From Actinomycetota bacterium (lineage in GTDB: Bacteria; Actinomycetota; Actinomycetes; Nanopelagicales; Nanopelagicaceae), in NCBI GenBank assembly GCA_009704505.1, contig WLEB01000002.1, positions 1-64,000 of the forward strand: a stretch of 64,000 nucleotides of DNA. Direction: 5' to 3'. Below are positions 29,038-39,614 of the stretch, one piece after another (the first letter of the stretch is position 1; every line of letters begins with the position of its first letter). Below the pieces are notes generated by a model. The model did no database searches and was not told where the DNA came from. It saw only the letters and a program-made list of their open reading frames with translations. The position numbers were made by a program, and so were the translations under genes.

Positions 29038-30252
29038 ATGGCATTAGAGCAGGCACCCGCCCTAAAAGTTGGAGACTGTATTGAGGTCACAATTGAAAAA
29101 GTTGCCCATGGCGGCCACTTCATTGCCCGCCATAACGGAGCAGTGATTTTCGTTCGCCATGCCATTGAGGGCGAGACCTGCACGATCGAACTTACAAGTG
29201 TGGGCGCAAGCTTTAGTCGCGGCGATGTTGTTTCTATTAATACTCCGTCGGAGTTTCGAGTTAATCCACCATGTTCTTTTTCTCATCCAAATGGTTGTGG
29301 AGGATGCGATTTTCAACATATCTCAGAGGCACATCAACGCACATTAAAGTCTCAGGTGATTACAGAACAGTTTGCTCGAATTGCAAAGATGGATTTAACG
29401 GTTGAGGTTGAAAAAGTTGGGGAAATCTCTAAGTGGCGTACTCGTGCAATTGCTACAACAAACAAAGATGGAAAATTGGGCTTTTATAAATCTCGATCAC
29501 ACACGGTTGTGCCCGTTACAGATTGCAATATATGCATAGACACAGTCGGAATCCATGAGCTATCTCAAAAATCCCTTAAGCCCGATTTTCGGGTTGAGAT
29601 AAGTGCCTCAAATACGGGGGAGAGGACAATTGCATTGGCCAATGCGATCGGTAAAGAGCGAGCGCGAATTACTGAAGGTCCCGCTATATTGCATGAAAAA
29701 GTTTTAGACAAAACCTTAGAAGTTAGCCATGAATCATTCTGGCAGGGCCACAAAAATGCACCAGAGATCTTAAGCAAGACAGTTCTGGATTTTGGGGGTT
29801 TTAAGGACGGGGATCATGTATTAGATCTCTATGGTGGCGCTGGACTTTTCACCGCTGCAGTTATAGATGTAATTGGCCAGAGCGGACATGTAGATTTAAT
29901 TGAAGGCAGTAAGGCAGCAACCAATGATGCCGCAAGAAATTTTCTTTCATATTCCAACGTTGAGATCATCACTGGCGATGTCGCAAAACATTTACCGCGA
30001 ATTTCATCTGCTGATGTAATTGTCTTGGATCCACCAAGAGATGGCGCAGGTAAAGAGGTTATTGCTCAAATAGCACGACTGGGACCACGTTCAATTGTTT
30101 ATGTTGCCTGTGATCCAGCGGCACTTGCTAGGGACACTGCCTATCTTGCACATCACAGTTTTTCTCTCGTAAAAATTCGTGCTTTTGATCTCTTTCCAAT
30201 GACACATCACATCGAATGTGTTGCTCTGTATGCTCAGACTGATGTATCTTGA
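29038..30252 (+). CDS. TRAM-domain RNA (uracil-5-)-methyltransferase (TrmA/RlmD family)
   Basis: SAM-dependent m5U methyltransferase of rRNA or tRNA; the exact target is uncertain. N-terminal TRAM domain (about 8-65), Fe-S cysteines in CSFSHPNGCGGCDF near residue 79 plus a later Cys in DCNIC, SAM-binding DLYGGAGLF near 263, and the catalytic cysteine in VYVACDPAALARD near 353. C-terminal HHIECVALY is typical. 404 residues. Same position beside the trkA pair as in M. tuberculosis, by recall. Confidence 0.88.
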   Translation: MALEQAPALKVGDCIEVTIEKVAHGGHFIARHNGAVIFVRHAIEGETCTIELTSVGASFSRGDVVSINTPSEFRVNPPCSFSHPNGCGGCDFQHISEAHQRTLKSQVITEQFARIAKMDLTVEVEKVGEISKWRTRAIATTNKDGKLGFYKSRSHTVVPVTDCNICIDTVGIHELSQKSLKPDFRVEISASNTGERTIALANAIGKERARITEGPAILHEKVLDKTLEVSHESFWQGHKNAPEILSKTVLDFGGFKDGDHVLDLYGGAGLFTAAVIDVIGQSGHVDLIEGSKAATNDAARNFLSYSNVEIITGDVAKHLPRISSADVIVLDPPRDGAGKEVIAQIARLGPRSIVYVACDPAALARDTAYLAHHSFSLVKIRAFDLFPMTHHIECVALYAQTDVS

Positions 30253-30286
30253 GCGCAGGTAATCAAAGAATATAAGGGGTGCACGG

Positions 30287-32929
30287 GTGAGTAAAAACTC
30301 TTTTAACGCAAAGAAAAACTTGGAAGTTGCGGGCAAGAGTTTTGAGATTTTTGATATCTCAGCCATCGAAGGGGCATCTAATCTTCCCTTTAGCTTGAAA
30401 GTCCTTCTGGAAAACCTTCTGCGCACAGAAGATGGTGCCAACATCACTCAGGAGCACATTAAGGCGTTGGCTAATTGGGATCCAACAATCGAACCAGACA
30501 CTGAGATTCAATTTACCCCTGCTCGAGTAGTGATGCAGGATTTCACGGGCGTTCCTTGTGTTGTAGACCTTGCAACAATGCGTGAGGCGATTGTGGAGTT
30601 AGGTGGCGATCCTTCTAAAGTCAATCCTCTTGCTCCTGCAGAGCTAGTAATTGATCACTCTGTCATTGCAGATAAATTTGGAACTAAAGATTCTTTTGAA
30701 CAAAACACAGACATTGAATATGAGCGAAATCAAGAGCGATATAGATTTTTGCGCTGGGGACAAAGTGCATTTGATGAGTTCAAAGTAGTTCCACCAGGTA
30801 CAGGAATTGTTCATCAAGTAAACATCGAATACTTAGCTCGGGTAGTTATGGTTCGTACTGTCCAAGGCGTTGTGCGTGCTTACCCAGACACGGTCGTTGG
30901 AACAGACTCTCACACAACGATGGTCAATGGTTTGGGAGTTTTGGGCTGGGGTGTTGGTGGAATTGAGGCAGAAGCTGCATTGTTGGGACAACCAGTTTCT
31001 ATGCTTATTCCACGAGTTGTTGGATTTAAATTGACGGGTCAACTTCCTTTGGGAACGACTGCAACAGACATGGCTTTAACAATTACAGAGATTTTGCGTA
31101 AGGTCGGAGTTGTAGGAAAGTTCGTCGAGTTCTTTGGCCCGGGCGTTGCCTCAGTTCCCATGGCTAACCGCACAACAATTGGAAATATGAGTCCTGAATA
31201 TGGTTCAACGTGCGCAATCTTTCCAATCGATGATGAAACTCTTAGATATCTTCGTCTTACTGGCCGAAGCGATGAACAGATCGCACTTGTTCAGGAGTAT
31301 GCAAAGAAGCAGGGAATGTGGCACGACCCATCAGTTGAACCTCGCTTCTCACAAGTAGTTGAGCTTGATCTTTCTACCGTTGTTCCATCAATCTCTGGTC
31401 CAAAAAGACCACAAGATCGAATTGCACTCAGTGATTCAAAAATGGCATTTGAAAAGATTCTTCCTTCATACCTAAGTGAGAAAACTATTAAGGGCGAGGT
31501 AAAGGCTGGTTCTACGCGGGTTAAAAACGGAGATGTTGTCATTGCTTCGATCACATCCTGTACAAATACTTCCAATCCATCAGTGATGATTGGTGCAGCT
31601 TTGCTTGCAAAGAAAGCAGTAGAAAAGGGATTGAAATCCAAGCCTTGGGTGAAAACAACACTCGCCCCAGGATCTAAAGTTGTTACAGATTATTATGATC
31701 GCGCAGATCTAACCCAGTATATGCAGGCACTTGGATTCCACTTGGTTGGATATGGCTGTGTAACATGTATTGGAAACTCTGGACCACTTCCTATCGAAGT
31801 TGGAAAAGCAATTGGTGAAGGCGACTTAGCTGTTACTGCTGTTTTGTCAGGTAATCGAAACTTTGAAGGTCGCATCAGTCCAGAAGTAAAGATGAATTAC
31901 TTGGCATCTCCACCACTTGTTGTTGCCTATGCAATCGCTGGAACCATGGATCACGACTTTGAGAAAGATTCTCTAGGTAAAGACACATCCGGTAAAGATG
32001 TCTTTTTAAAGGATATCTGGCCATCTCCGCAGGAGATCCAGACTGTGATAGATGCTTCAATCTCTTCTGAGATGTTCAAAAAAGATTACGCCACAGTTTT
32101 TGAGGGTGATCATCGCTGGAAGTCACTTGCAACGCCTACTGGCAAAATTTTTGAGTGGGATGCCAAGTCAACCTACGTGCGCAAACCTCCTTATTTTGAT
32201 GGAATGCCCAAGCAACCAACTCCAGTTGTAGATATTTCAGGAGCGCGAGTGCTTGCAATTTTGGGGGATTCAGTAACAACTGACCATATTTCACCGGCCG
32301 GAAACATCAAGGCTGATTCTCCTGCAGGTAAATATCTTGCCGAGCATGGAATCGAGCGAGCAGACTTCAATTCATATGGCTCCAGACGCGGTAACCATGA
32401 AATTATGATCCGCGGAACTTTCGCAAATATTCGTTTGAAGAATCTTCTACTAGATGGAGTTGAAGGTGGATACACCCGCAACTTCCTCAATGGCGGAGAA
32501 CAAACAACAATATTTGATGCATCTATGGCCTATCAAAATGCAGGAGTTCCATTAGTAATTCTTGCAGGTAAAGAATATGGATCAGGATCATCTAGAGATT
32601 GGGCTGCTAAAGGTACTGCGCTTCTTGGGGTTAGAGCGGTAATTGCAGAAAGCTTTGAAAGAATTCACCGTTCCAATCTGATCGGAATGGGTGTACTTCC
32701 ATTGGAATTTAAGAATGGAGAATCTGCCGCCTCGTTAGGTTTAGACGGGACAGAGGTTTTCTCAATTGCAGGTATCACGGCCCTAAATACGGGGGGAGTT
32801 CCAAAAGAGCTCACAGTAACTGCTGGCGATAAGAGTTTTACCGCCAAAGTTAGAATTGATACGCCAGGAGAGGCTGATTACTACCGTCATGGTGGAATTA
32901 TGCAGTTTGTTCTGCGTTCACTTCTTTAA
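30287..32929 (+). CDS. acnA: Aconitate hydratase
   Basis: Isomerises citrate and isocitrate in the TCA cycle; AcnA/IRP1-type with a 4Fe-4S cluster. Cluster cysteines are in [10 protein letters not shown] near residue 424 and [10 protein letters not shown] near 490/493. The swivel domain has [12 protein letters not shown] near 765. 880 residues. The GTG start has AAGGGGTG upstream. The gene stands alone and is convergent with the BenE-like transporter 10 bp on. Confidence 0.96.
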   Translation: MSKNSFNAKKNLEVAGKSFEIFDISAIEGASNLPFSLKVLLENLLRTEDGANITQEHIKALANWDPTIEPDTEIQFTPARVVMQDFTGVPCVVDLATMREAIVELGGDPSKVNPLAPAELVIDHSVIADKFGTKDSFEQNTDIEYERNQERYRFLRWGQSAFDEFKVVPPGTGIVHQVNIEYLARVVMVRTVQGVVRAYPDTVVGTDSHTTMVNGLGVLGWGVGGIEAEAALLGQPVSMLIPRVVGFKLTGQLPLGTTATDMALTITEILRKVGVVGKFVEFFGPGVASVPMANRTTIGNMSPEYGSTCAIFPIDDETLRYLRLTGRSDEQIALVQEYAKKQGMWHDPSVEPRFSQVVELDLSTVVPSISGPKRPQDRIALSDSKMAFEKILPSYLSEKTIKGEVKAGSTRVKNGDVVIASITSCTNTSNPSVMIGAALLAKKAVEKGLKSKPWVKTTLAPGSKVVTDYYDRADLTQYMQALGFHLVGYGCVTCIGNSGPLPIEVGKAIGEGDLAVTAVLSGNRNFEGRISPEVKMNYLASPPLVVAYAIAGTMDHDFEKDSLGKDTSGKDVFLKDIWPSPQEIQTVIDASISSEMFKKDYATVFEGDHRWKSLATPTGKIFEWDAKSTYVRKPPYFDGMPKQPTPVVDISGARVLAILGDSVTTDHISPAGNIKADSPAGKYLAEHGIERADFNSYGSRRGNHEIMIRGTFANIRLKNLLLDGVEGGYTRNFLNGGEQTTIFDASMAYQNAGVPLVILAGKEYGSGSSRDWAAKGTALLGVRAVIAESFERIHRSNLIGMGVLPLEFKNGESAASLGLDGTEVFSIAGITALNTGGVPKELTVTAGDKSFTAKVRIDTPGEADYYRHGGIMQFVLRSLL

Positions 32930-32938
32930 AGGCTAAGT

Positions 32939-34168
32939 TCAGTTTTTGACGGATCGAAATGGAATTGCACTGAAAATAATTCCTGCAACAAGTCCCCAAA
33001 ATGGTGAACCAAGTCCCAACGGTTGAATTCCGCTGATTGTTATCAAAAGCGTCGCCATTGCAACCTCACGTCCATGAACTCCTGCAACTGACTCATGAAG
33101 TGAATTCGCTAGTGCCGGCAGCAATGCCAGTCCAGCGATGGTTGCGATCATTGAAGGTGGAAGCATGTTGAACAAATCAATAATTGGGATGGTAAAAACA
33201 GCTGCAGTAATGTAGAAAATTCCACAGAGAACGCCGGCCGTATAGCGAGTAGTTTTGTCTGGATCAGCATGTTCTCCAACTGCGATATTTGCTGTGATTG
33301 TTGAAGTGTTTACACCCGTGTTTCCAAAGGGTGCTGTTAAAAGTGATATAAAACCGCCAGTTAAAATTGAGTACTTGATCGGTGGTTGATACTTGGCTGA
33401 TCGTAAGACGGCAAATCCTGGGGCATATTGAGTGGCAAGGGTTGCTAAAACCATTGGAAGAGCAAGATTAATCGCACTTGCCCAGGTGAAATCGGGTTCA
33501 ATAAACTGCGGATGAACCCAAAATAATTCAGCTCCATTAAATTGGAGTTTTCCTAATGCAACAGTAAGAACAATTCCAACGATAAACACAGGAACAACAG
33601 GTGTTCTCACATTAAGTTTTCGGGCCAGGAAGAAAACCACAACCATTATGGATACTAGCCATGGTTCTGCAGTAAATGAGGTAAAGATTTGGACACCAAA
33701 TTGGAATAGGACACCAGCAAGCATGGCCATAATTACTTCATGAGGAATGAATTTCATAATCTTTCGCATAGCACCCGTTGCACCAATAATGATGAAGGTA
33801 ATAGCGACGATGATGTAAGAAGCAACAGCCTCGTTAATCGAATGTGCCTGCAGGCTTGTTACTAACAAAACCATTGAAGCAGTCGAAGGAGATCCAATCA
33901 TTGGCATTCGAAAGCGCAGGCTAAGGAAAAGACCAAAGAGTCCAGAGGTTAGCCAGGTAATAAAGATCCAATTAGATGTTTGAGCATCAGTAAAAGAGCC
34001 ATTTTTTGCGGCCGTAAGTTGAATGACAATTGGACCTGTGACTGCAACTAGAACCACCAAGAAACCAGATATCAGTGTTCCGAGCGTGGCATCTTTCGGA
34101 AAGCTCTTTAGGTTGCTTAAAACTGCGCCTAAACCGTTTTTCGTTGTGCCTTCATAGAGTTCAGTCAT
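32939..34168 (-). CDS. BenE-family (benzoate/H+ symporter-like) membrane transporter
   Basis: About 12 membrane helices, 409 residues. The segment APFGNTGVNTSTITANIAVG matches the BenE family stretch in the NAT-fold superfamily. The substrate is unknown: aromatic acids, purines or another anion are all possible. It stands downstream of fadB with its own dyad at the start. GTG 34174 is an in-frame alternative start. The dyad overlaps a TACACT hexamer 8 nt before the ATG, which suggests repression at the promoter. Confidence 0.8.
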   Translation of the reverse strand: MTELYEGTTKNGLGAVLSNLKSFPKDATLGTLISGFLVVLVAVTGPIVIQLTAAKNGSFTDAQTSNWIFITWLTSGLFGLFLSLRFRMPMIGSPSTASMVLLVTSLQAHSINEAVASYIIVAITFIIIGATGAMRKIMKFIPHEVIMAMLAGVLFQFGVQIFTSFTAEPWLVSIMVVVFFLARKLNVRTPVVPVFIVGIVLTVALGKLQFNGAELFWVHPQFIEPDFTWASAINLALPMVLATLATQYAPGFAVLRSAKYQPPIKYSILTGGFISLLTAPFGNTGVNTSTITANIAVGEHADPDKTTRYTAGVLCGIFYITAAVFTIPIIDLFNMLPPSMIATIAGLALLPALANSLHESVAGVHGREVAMATLLITISGIQPLGLGSPFWGLVAGIIFSAIPFRSVKN

Positions 34169-34178
34169 GTTCACTTAG

Positions 34179-34200
34179 TGTAGACCTGGATTGGTCTACA
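34179..34200. promoter_or_regulatory. 8-bp dyad (TGTAGACC-N6-GGTCTACA), likely operator
   Basis: Perfect inverted repeat 10 bp before the transporter ATG. One arm overlaps the TACACT hexamer read toward the transporter, so a bound dimer would block RNA polymerase. A related AGACCTGGTTGTC string occurs before fadA at 37653. Confidence 0.55.
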
Positions 34201-34238
34201 ACTAACCTTGATTCGTTCTCCTATAGGAGTAGTTAGTT
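34200..34238 (-). terminator. Hairpin at the end of fadB
   Basis: Outer arms AACTAAC/GTTAGTT and an inner 12-bp palindrome CTCCTATAGGAG form a long interrupted stem that overlaps the fadB stop codon. The T-run after it on the minus strand is poor, so termination is only likely, not certain. Confidence 0.4.
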
Positions 34239-36350
34239 CTTAGCAGGAAGTGAAGCAACACCTTTGTCGTGGAATCGCTTACCTGAAGTTGACTCACTAA
34301 TTCCCGTGCGGTCTAAGTAAGGCAAAATCCCACCCAAATGCATCGGCCAACCAGCACCCATCAACATGCACAAATCGATTTCAGCTGGAGATGACACAAC
34401 GCCCTCATCCAACATCGCTCGTGCCTCTTCAGCCAGAGCTTTCAAAGCTCGATCACGAACTTGCTCTGCAGTTGATGGAGTGTTGCCCTTTTCTACAAGT
34501 GCAACCGCTGCAGGGTTAGGAGTAAATGTTCCATCCTCGTTTTTGGTATAGAAATTGCGCACACCCTCTTTAACCATGCGCTGCATAGTTGGAGAGATTC
34601 GATAGCGCGGTCCTAGATTCTTGTGCAAAGTCTCTGACACATGAAGCGCCACCCCTGGACCAACAAGATCTAGAAGTTGGAATGGCGACATTGGAAAGCC
34701 AATCTCCATCATCGCAGCATCTGCAACAGCAGGAGGAGTTCCCTCATCTACAGCGTCAGTAACTTCACCCATGAATCGTGTTAGGAGTCTATTAACTACA
34801 AAGCCCGGAGCATCTTTACAGATGATCATTACTTTTTTAAGTTCCTTACCGACTGCAATTGCTGTGGCAGTAGTTGCATCATCTGTGGTTGAAGTACGGG
34901 CTACTTCAAGTAAAGGCATGACAGCTACAGGATTGAAAAAGTGGAAGCCAACTACTCGCTCTGGATTCTTTAATCCCTGAGTCATAGCTTCAACTGATAG
35001 AGAGGACGTATTTGTCGCTAAAACACATTCAGGTGAGACAATAGCCTCTAACTTTTTGAATAGTTCTTGCTTTAGTGAAAGCTCTTCAAAAATGGCTTCA
35101 ATAATGAAGTCACAATTAGCAAAAACTTTTTGGTCTGCCGATCCCGATATCAAAAGAGCCAAACGAGCGGCAGATTCAGCGCTCATGCGCTTTTTCTCAA
35201 CAAGTTTGTCTAATTCATTTTTTACCCAAGCCACACCTTTATCAGCACGGGCTTGATCAATATCGGTCATGACAACTGGACACTTGAGATTTCTCAACAA
35301 AAGCAAGGCCAGCTGAGATGCCATGAGTCCGGCGCCAACTACACCAACTTTAGCTACCTTACGTGCCAGAGCAGGCTTTGGCGCACCTTCAACCTTTTTA
35401 CGTTTCTTTTGAATCAAATTAAATGCATACAAAGATGCTCGCAGTGGGTCAGACATAACAAGGTCTGCAAGTACTTTGTCCTCGGCATCAAAACCTTTAC
35501 CTAGATCATCTTTTCTTGCAGCTGCAATAAGCTCCAGAGCTTTTGTAGGAGATGCAATCTCAGCACCGCCATACTTTTTCAACGCCGCAGCTTTTCCAGT
35601 AGCCAATGCACTGTCCCATGCTGGATCATTACTGTAGTCAGGGCGATCTATTTTTGTGCTTCCGTTAAGAACGCCAACTGCAAATGAAATTGATCGCTCT
35701 AAATAATCTGCAGGATCAAAGACTGCATCGACTACACCAAGCTTTAGAGCATCTTTTGACTTCAGCATCGTATTGTTATTGAGTGCGTTAAGAATGATCA
35801 CTTGAACTGCGCGCTCTGGGCCAATTAGTTTTGGCAATATTGTGGCACCACCCCATCCTGGAACAAGCCCCAAGAAAACTTCTGGAAGTGCAATGAATGC
35901 AGTAGATGAAAGCGTTCGATAATGGCAGTGAAGTCCGACCTCTAGACCTCCGCCAAGTGCAAGACCATTGATAAATGCAAAAGTTGGAATCTTTGATTCA
36001 CCTAAACGACGGAAGACATCATGGCCAAGTTTTCCAATAGCCATTGCTTGGCTGTGATCATTTAGGAATGCAAGAGCAGAAAGGTCTGCACCTGCTGCAA
36101 ATATAAATGGCTTTCCTGTTATTGCAATAGCTGCTGGTTTACGACCAATTGCATCTGTTATCGCCGCATCTAATGCAGTTAGTGATTGAGGTCCAAACGT
36201 GTTTGGTCGATTATGATCAAGAGAGTTATCTAAAGTGATTAACGCTAATGAGCCTTGACCGCCAAATGCTGCTAAGTCAATATCACGGACAAGTGCGTGC
36301 GTAACGACTTCTTCTGGCGCTCCTGCTGGCAAAGTTATGTTTGTGCTCAT
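34233..36350 (-). CDS. fadB: Fatty acid oxidation multifunctional protein (enoyl-CoA hydratase / 3-hydroxyacyl-CoA dehydrogenase)
   Basis: Carries out hydration and NAD-dependent oxidation in beta-oxidation. N-terminal crotonase domain with both catalytic glutamates in GGGLEVGLHCHY near residue 133 and LPEVFLGLVPGWGG near 158; dehydrogenase domain from about 330 with VGVVGAGLMASQLALL and GFHFFNPVAVMPLLEV (catalytic His). 705 residues. It begins 2 nt after fadA, so the two form the usual alpha-beta trifunctional pair. Confidence 0.94.
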   Translation of the reverse strand: MSTNITLPAGAPEEVVTHALVRDIDLAAFGGQGSLALITLDNSLDHNRPNTFGPQSLTALDAAITDAIGRKPAAIAITGKPFIFAAGADLSALAFLNDHSQAMAIGKLGHDVFRRLGESKIPTFAFINGLALGGGLEVGLHCHYRTLSSTAFIALPEVFLGLVPGWGGATILPKLIGPERAVQVIILNALNNNTMLKSKDALKLGVVDAVFDPADYLERSISFAVGVLNGSTKIDRPDYSNDPAWDSALATGKAAALKKYGGAEIASPTKALELIAAARKDDLGKGFDAEDKVLADLVMSDPLRASLYAFNLIQKKRKKVEGAPKPALARKVAKVGVVGAGLMASQLALLLLRNLKCPVVMTDIDQARADKGVAWVKNELDKLVEKKRMSAESAARLALLISGSADQKVFANCDFIIEAIFEELSLKQELFKKLEAIVSPECVLATNTSSLSVEAMTQGLKNPERVVGFHFFNPVAVMPLLEVARTSTTDDATTATAIAVGKELKKVMIICKDAPGFVVNRLLTRFMGEVTDAVDEGTPPAVADAAMMEIGFPMSPFQLLDLVGPGVALHVSETLHKNLGPRYRISPTMQRMVKEGVRNFYTKNEDGTFTPNPAAVALVEKGNTPSTAEQVRDRALKALAEEARAMLDEGVVSSPAEIDLCMLMGAGWPMHLGGILPYLDRTGISESTSGKRFHDKGVASLPAKN

Positions 36351-36352
36351 AA

Positions 36353-37540
36353 TTATTTTGATCCCTTAAAGTGTGGATTTTCCCAGATGACGGTGCCGCC
36401 CATGCCTAAACCAATGCACATTGTTGTAATTCCGTATCTAACCTCAGGCTTTTCCTCAAAAGTGCGAGCAAGATTGAGCATCAATCGAACTCCAGAAGAT
36501 GCCAATGGGTGACCAACAGCGATGGCGCCGCCATATGGATTAACGCGAGGATCATCATCGGCGATTCCAAAGTGATCCAAAAATGCAATTACTTGAACTG
36601 CGAAAGCTTCATTTACTTCAAAGGCGCCGATATCTTCAATTTTTAGTCCGGCCTGTTTTAAAGCTTTAAGCGTTGCTGGAACTGGTCCATAACCCATAAT
36701 CTCTGGCTCAACTCCAACAAATGCAAAGGTGACGAGTTTTGCTTTAATTGTGAGTCCAAGTTCTAATGCTTTTTCTTCACTGGCAAGCAATGCAGCTGTT
36801 GCGCCATCATTTAGACCTGATGAGTTTCCAGGTGTAACACGACCTGCTGGGCGAAACGGAGTTTTTAACCCAGCTAAACCTTCCATCGTAGTTTGAGGGC
36901 GAGGTGGTTCATCAACTGTTGCTACGCCCCAGCCAAGTTCAGCATTTCTTGCAGCCGTAGGAATTAAATCTCGCTGGATCTTTCCTTCACTGTAGGCCTT
37001 TGCAGTTTTGATTTGAGAGTTAAGTGCAAATTGATCTGCGCGTAATTTTGTTAATTGAGGGAAACGATCATGCAAACGCTCTGCTGTTGCTCCCATTGCT
37101 AGTGCATCTTGTTCAACAATTCTCTCCGCTAAATACCGAGGATTAGGATCTAAGCCTTCTCCAATTGGGTGGTTACCCATATGTTCAACACCACCTGCGA
37201 TTGCAAGATCATTTGTTCCCATTGCAATAGCACCTGCAATTGTTGTTACTGCTGTCATTGCACCAGCGCACCATCTATCGATTGAGTAACCAGGAACTGT
37301 GTTAGGTAAACCAGAAAGTAGCGCGGTGCTTCTACCAATGTTCATGCCTTGATCACCGGTCTGAGTAGCAGCAGCAATCGCAACATCCTCAATTGTTGAA
37401 CGATCTACTTTTGGATTTCGATCGAGCAAACCACGAATCGCTCTGACCATTAAGTCATCTGCTCTCGTTCCGGCATACATTCCGCCGGCCTTTCCAAATG
37501 GCGTACGAACAGCATCGACGAGGACAACGGTGCGAGTCAT
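36353..37540 (-). CDS. fadA: Acetyl-CoA acyltransferase (3-ketoacyl-CoA thiolase)
   Basis: Last step of beta-oxidation, thiolytic release of acetyl-CoA. The nucleophilic cysteine is in DRWCAGAMTAV near residue 90 (commonly CSSG, here CAGA), the catalytic His is in AVGHPLASSG near 350 and the second Cys in TMCIGLGMGG near 381. 395 residues. First gene of fadA-fadB; AAGGGAT lies upstream of the ATG. Confidence 0.94.
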   Translation of the reverse strand: MTRTVVLVDAVRTPFGKAGGMYAGTRADDLMVRAIRGLLDRNPKVDRSTIEDVAIAAATQTGDQGMNIGRSTALLSGLPNTVPGYSIDRWCAGAMTAVTTIAGAIAMGTNDLAIAGGVEHMGNHPIGEGLDPNPRYLAERIVEQDALAMGATAERLHDRFPQLTKLRADQFALNSQIKTAKAYSEGKIQRDLIPTAARNAELGWGVATVDEPPRPQTTMEGLAGLKTPFRPAGRVTPGNSSGLNDGATAALLASEEKALELGLTIKAKLVTFAFVGVEPEIMGYGPVPATLKALKQAGLKIEDIGAFEVNEAFAVQVIAFLDHFGIADDDPRVNPYGGAIAVGHPLASSGVRLMLNLARTFEEKPEVRYGITTMCIGLGMGGTVIWENPHFKGSK

Positions 37541-37725
37541 GAGAGATCCCTTGTTAGCGGTATAGGGAAGATGTTACTCGTGAGTAGGTCTCTGGACAAC
37601 GGGGGCGACAGCCTTACTGGCTGCCAACTGCTTCCTTGGTTGGTCTTTAGTCAGACCTGGTTGTCAGTCAATTGGCTTTCTTAGGTGCTACCAGAGCCTG
37701 CTTAACTCTCTTGCGTAGGTGCTTC
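37541..37725. promoter_or_regulatory. Leader region of fadA-fadB with GGTCT/AGACC dyad
   Basis: No gene seen in these 185 bp between fadA and the exonuclease gene. GGTCT (37642) and AGACC (37653) form an inverted repeat with a 6-bp spacer, followed by TGGTTGTCAG. A second stem, GGCAGCC/GGCTGTC, lies at about 37608-37625 and may terminate the upstream operon. FadR/TetR-type control of fad genes is plausible but unproven. Confidence 0.35.
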
Positions 37726-39027
37726 TTATTTTGCATCTCCAGGTGTGGAATTTGCTTCAGTGGCTTCATCGACAATCACAGGAACTGGCTCTTTTTCTAA
37801 CAGAGCCTCTGCGAGTGCGCGTCCAACCAAGTTAACCTGCCACGGGCGAGCACCAAGAGTAAGAAGTGATTGTTCTACAGCCTCAACCTGCAATAGCTCG
37901 GTAGATCCCTGCGGTGGGTTCCAACAAATTCGGCGAACTAATTCTGGCGTAATTAAATTCTCCACAGGGATACTGTTTTCTTCCGAGATTTTCTCAAGGC
38001 TCATCCGCGCATGTGTCAGAGGTGCATATTTGTCAGGGAATTTATCACGCCACAATTTAATCGGCGGCAGAGTATCGGCGTTTGTGCGCATCTGAGGCCA
38101 CTCTTGTTCGGGTAGTGCAACTGCCGTTGCAATACTTTCAAGCCATAGAGGTAAGTTTTCTAACCAGCGAGCTCGCAAACCAAGAGGTCGTAACGCTTTT
38201 TCGAACTCCTTTTTCGTCGTAGGAGATGCTATAGCTAACTCAACAATTGCGTTGTCATTGAGAAGTTTCCCCTGAGCAATGTCGCTCTGACTTGCAATTT
38301 TATCCCGAGCAATCCAAAGAGATCTAACGATTGCAAGCTGATCTCTGCGTTTAATTTTATGCATACCTGAAGTACGTCGCCATGGATCAATACGAGGTGG
38401 CGATGGTGGTGCCAATAAAATTGAGGCGAACTCTTCCATAGCCCAGGGAAGTTTTTTACTCTCGTTCAAAATCTGATAAATCCGGTCACGAAGTTCCACG
38501 AGAAGCTCGACATCTAAAGCGGCATAGGTAAGCCAATTTGTAGGAAGTGGACGCACCGACCAATCAGCAGCACTATGTTCTTTTGCTAATGAGACGCCCA
38601 TTAAAGATTCTAGAAGTGGGCCTAGTCCAACACGGGGCAACCCTGCAATTCGGCCGGCAAGCTCGGTGTCAAACAAGAGAGAGGGATTAATTCCTATTTC
38701 ACGAAGACAGGGAAGATCTTGTGTACTTGCATGCAAGATCACTTCATCGGTATTTAGTAGATCATTTAATCTCAGAATTAATGGATGGTTTATTCCAAAA
38801 GGTATGGGATCAATAAGGTGAAGGCCTCCACCATTTCTTTTGATCTGAATCAAATATGCACGAGCGCTATATCTAAATCCTGAGGCGCGCTCAGCATCAA
38901 CTGCGAAAGGGCCCGTGCCTAGGGTCAACTGCTCTATTGCTTTTACAAGTCCTGACTCATTATCAATGATCTCAGGTGTTCCCCCAGCAGGGGCTAACAG
39001 TGGGACAGCAACAATCTCTTCACTCAT
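37726..39027 (-). CDS. rnd: RNase D-like 3'-5' exonuclease with HRDC domain
   Basis: DEDD exonuclease: FAVDAERASGF near residue 40 gives the first acidic pair, ASTQDLPCL the second motif and YAALDVELL near 167 the third (YX3D). An HRDC-type helical domain lies at about 220-300, and the last 130 residues are a second helical region. 433 residues. It follows the DUF3000 gene by 2 nt, the same pairing as in M. tuberculosis by recall. Probable role in tRNA or structured RNA 3' trimming. Confidence 0.88.
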   Translation of the reverse strand: MSEEIVAVPLLAPAGGTPEIIDNESGLVKAIEQLTLGTGPFAVDAERASGFRYSARAYLIQIKRNGGGLHLIDPIPFGINHPLILRLNDLLNTDEVILHASTQDLPCLREIGINPSLLFDTELAGRIAGLPRVGLGPLLESLMGVSLAKEHSAADWSVRPLPTNWLTYAALDVELLVELRDRIYQILNESKKLPWAMEEFASILLAPPSPPRIDPWRRTSGMHKIKRRDQLAIVRSLWIARDKIASQSDIAQGKLLNDNAIVELAIASPTTKKEFEKALRPLGLRARWLENLPLWLESIATAVALPEQEWPQMRTNADTLPPIKLWRDKFPDKYAPLTHARMSLEKISEENSIPVENLITPELVRRICWNPPQGSTELLQVEAVEQSLLTLGARPWQVNLVGRALAEALLEKEPVPVIVDEATEANSTPGDAK

Positions 39028-39029
39028 AT

Positions 39030-39608
39030 TTAGTTGCGACGGTTAGATGTAATCGCAGAGACTCCTTCAGGGATGGGAGGCAATCCTGCTACATCACATA
39101 TTAATTTGCACCAACTATCAATGTGATCGATTATCAAAGTTGGATGACTAACAATTGGTGTCCATGAAGCACGGATCTCAATCTCGGCTTCATTTTTGCG
39201 CGGAGACAGTTTTCCAAAGGAGGCACTGGTAACTCTTGTTACGGTCCCACTAGGGGAGTTGTATTCACACCCATTGTTTTGGAGGGATTCCAGAAACCAA
39301 CTCCAGCCAACTTCAGGCAGCAGTGGATCTTCTTGCATAATTGGATCAACATCAGCACTCACGAAAGTCACGCATCGAAATTCACCATCCCAAGTGGCTT
39401 GACCACCAGGTTCGTGTAGTAAAACAAATCGACCATTTGCTATTTCATCTTCTTTTTCCCCAAGTAAACCGTTAGAAACGTCGGCAGAGAAAGCAAAAGC
39501 AAAAGTAGCTAATTTTTGAGGCGCAGGAACTTCCGTAAGCATTACCTCTGATCTTGGTGTAAATGTACGGAGCTGATCAATTAATCGCTCAAATCCATTC
39601 GCATCCAT
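39030..39608 (-). CDS. DUF3000 family protein
   Basis: 192 residues, no membrane segment, unknown function, restricted to actinobacteria. Recognised from position directly upstream of the RNase D-like gene and from LHEPGGQATWDGEFRCVTFV in the middle. First gene of a two-gene operon with a leaderless start, divergent from the EamA transporter. Confidence 0.82.
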   Translation of the reverse strand: MDANGFERLIDQLRTFTPRSEVMLTEVPAPQKLATFAFAFSADVSNGLLGEKEDEIANGRFVLLHEPGGQATWDGEFRCVTFVSADVDPIMQEDPLLPEVGWSWFLESLQNNGCEYNSPSGTVTRVTSASFGKLSPRKNEAEIEIRASWTPIVSHPTLIIDHIDSWCKLICDVAGLPPIPEGVSAITSNRRN

Positions 39609-39614
39609 GTTCTA

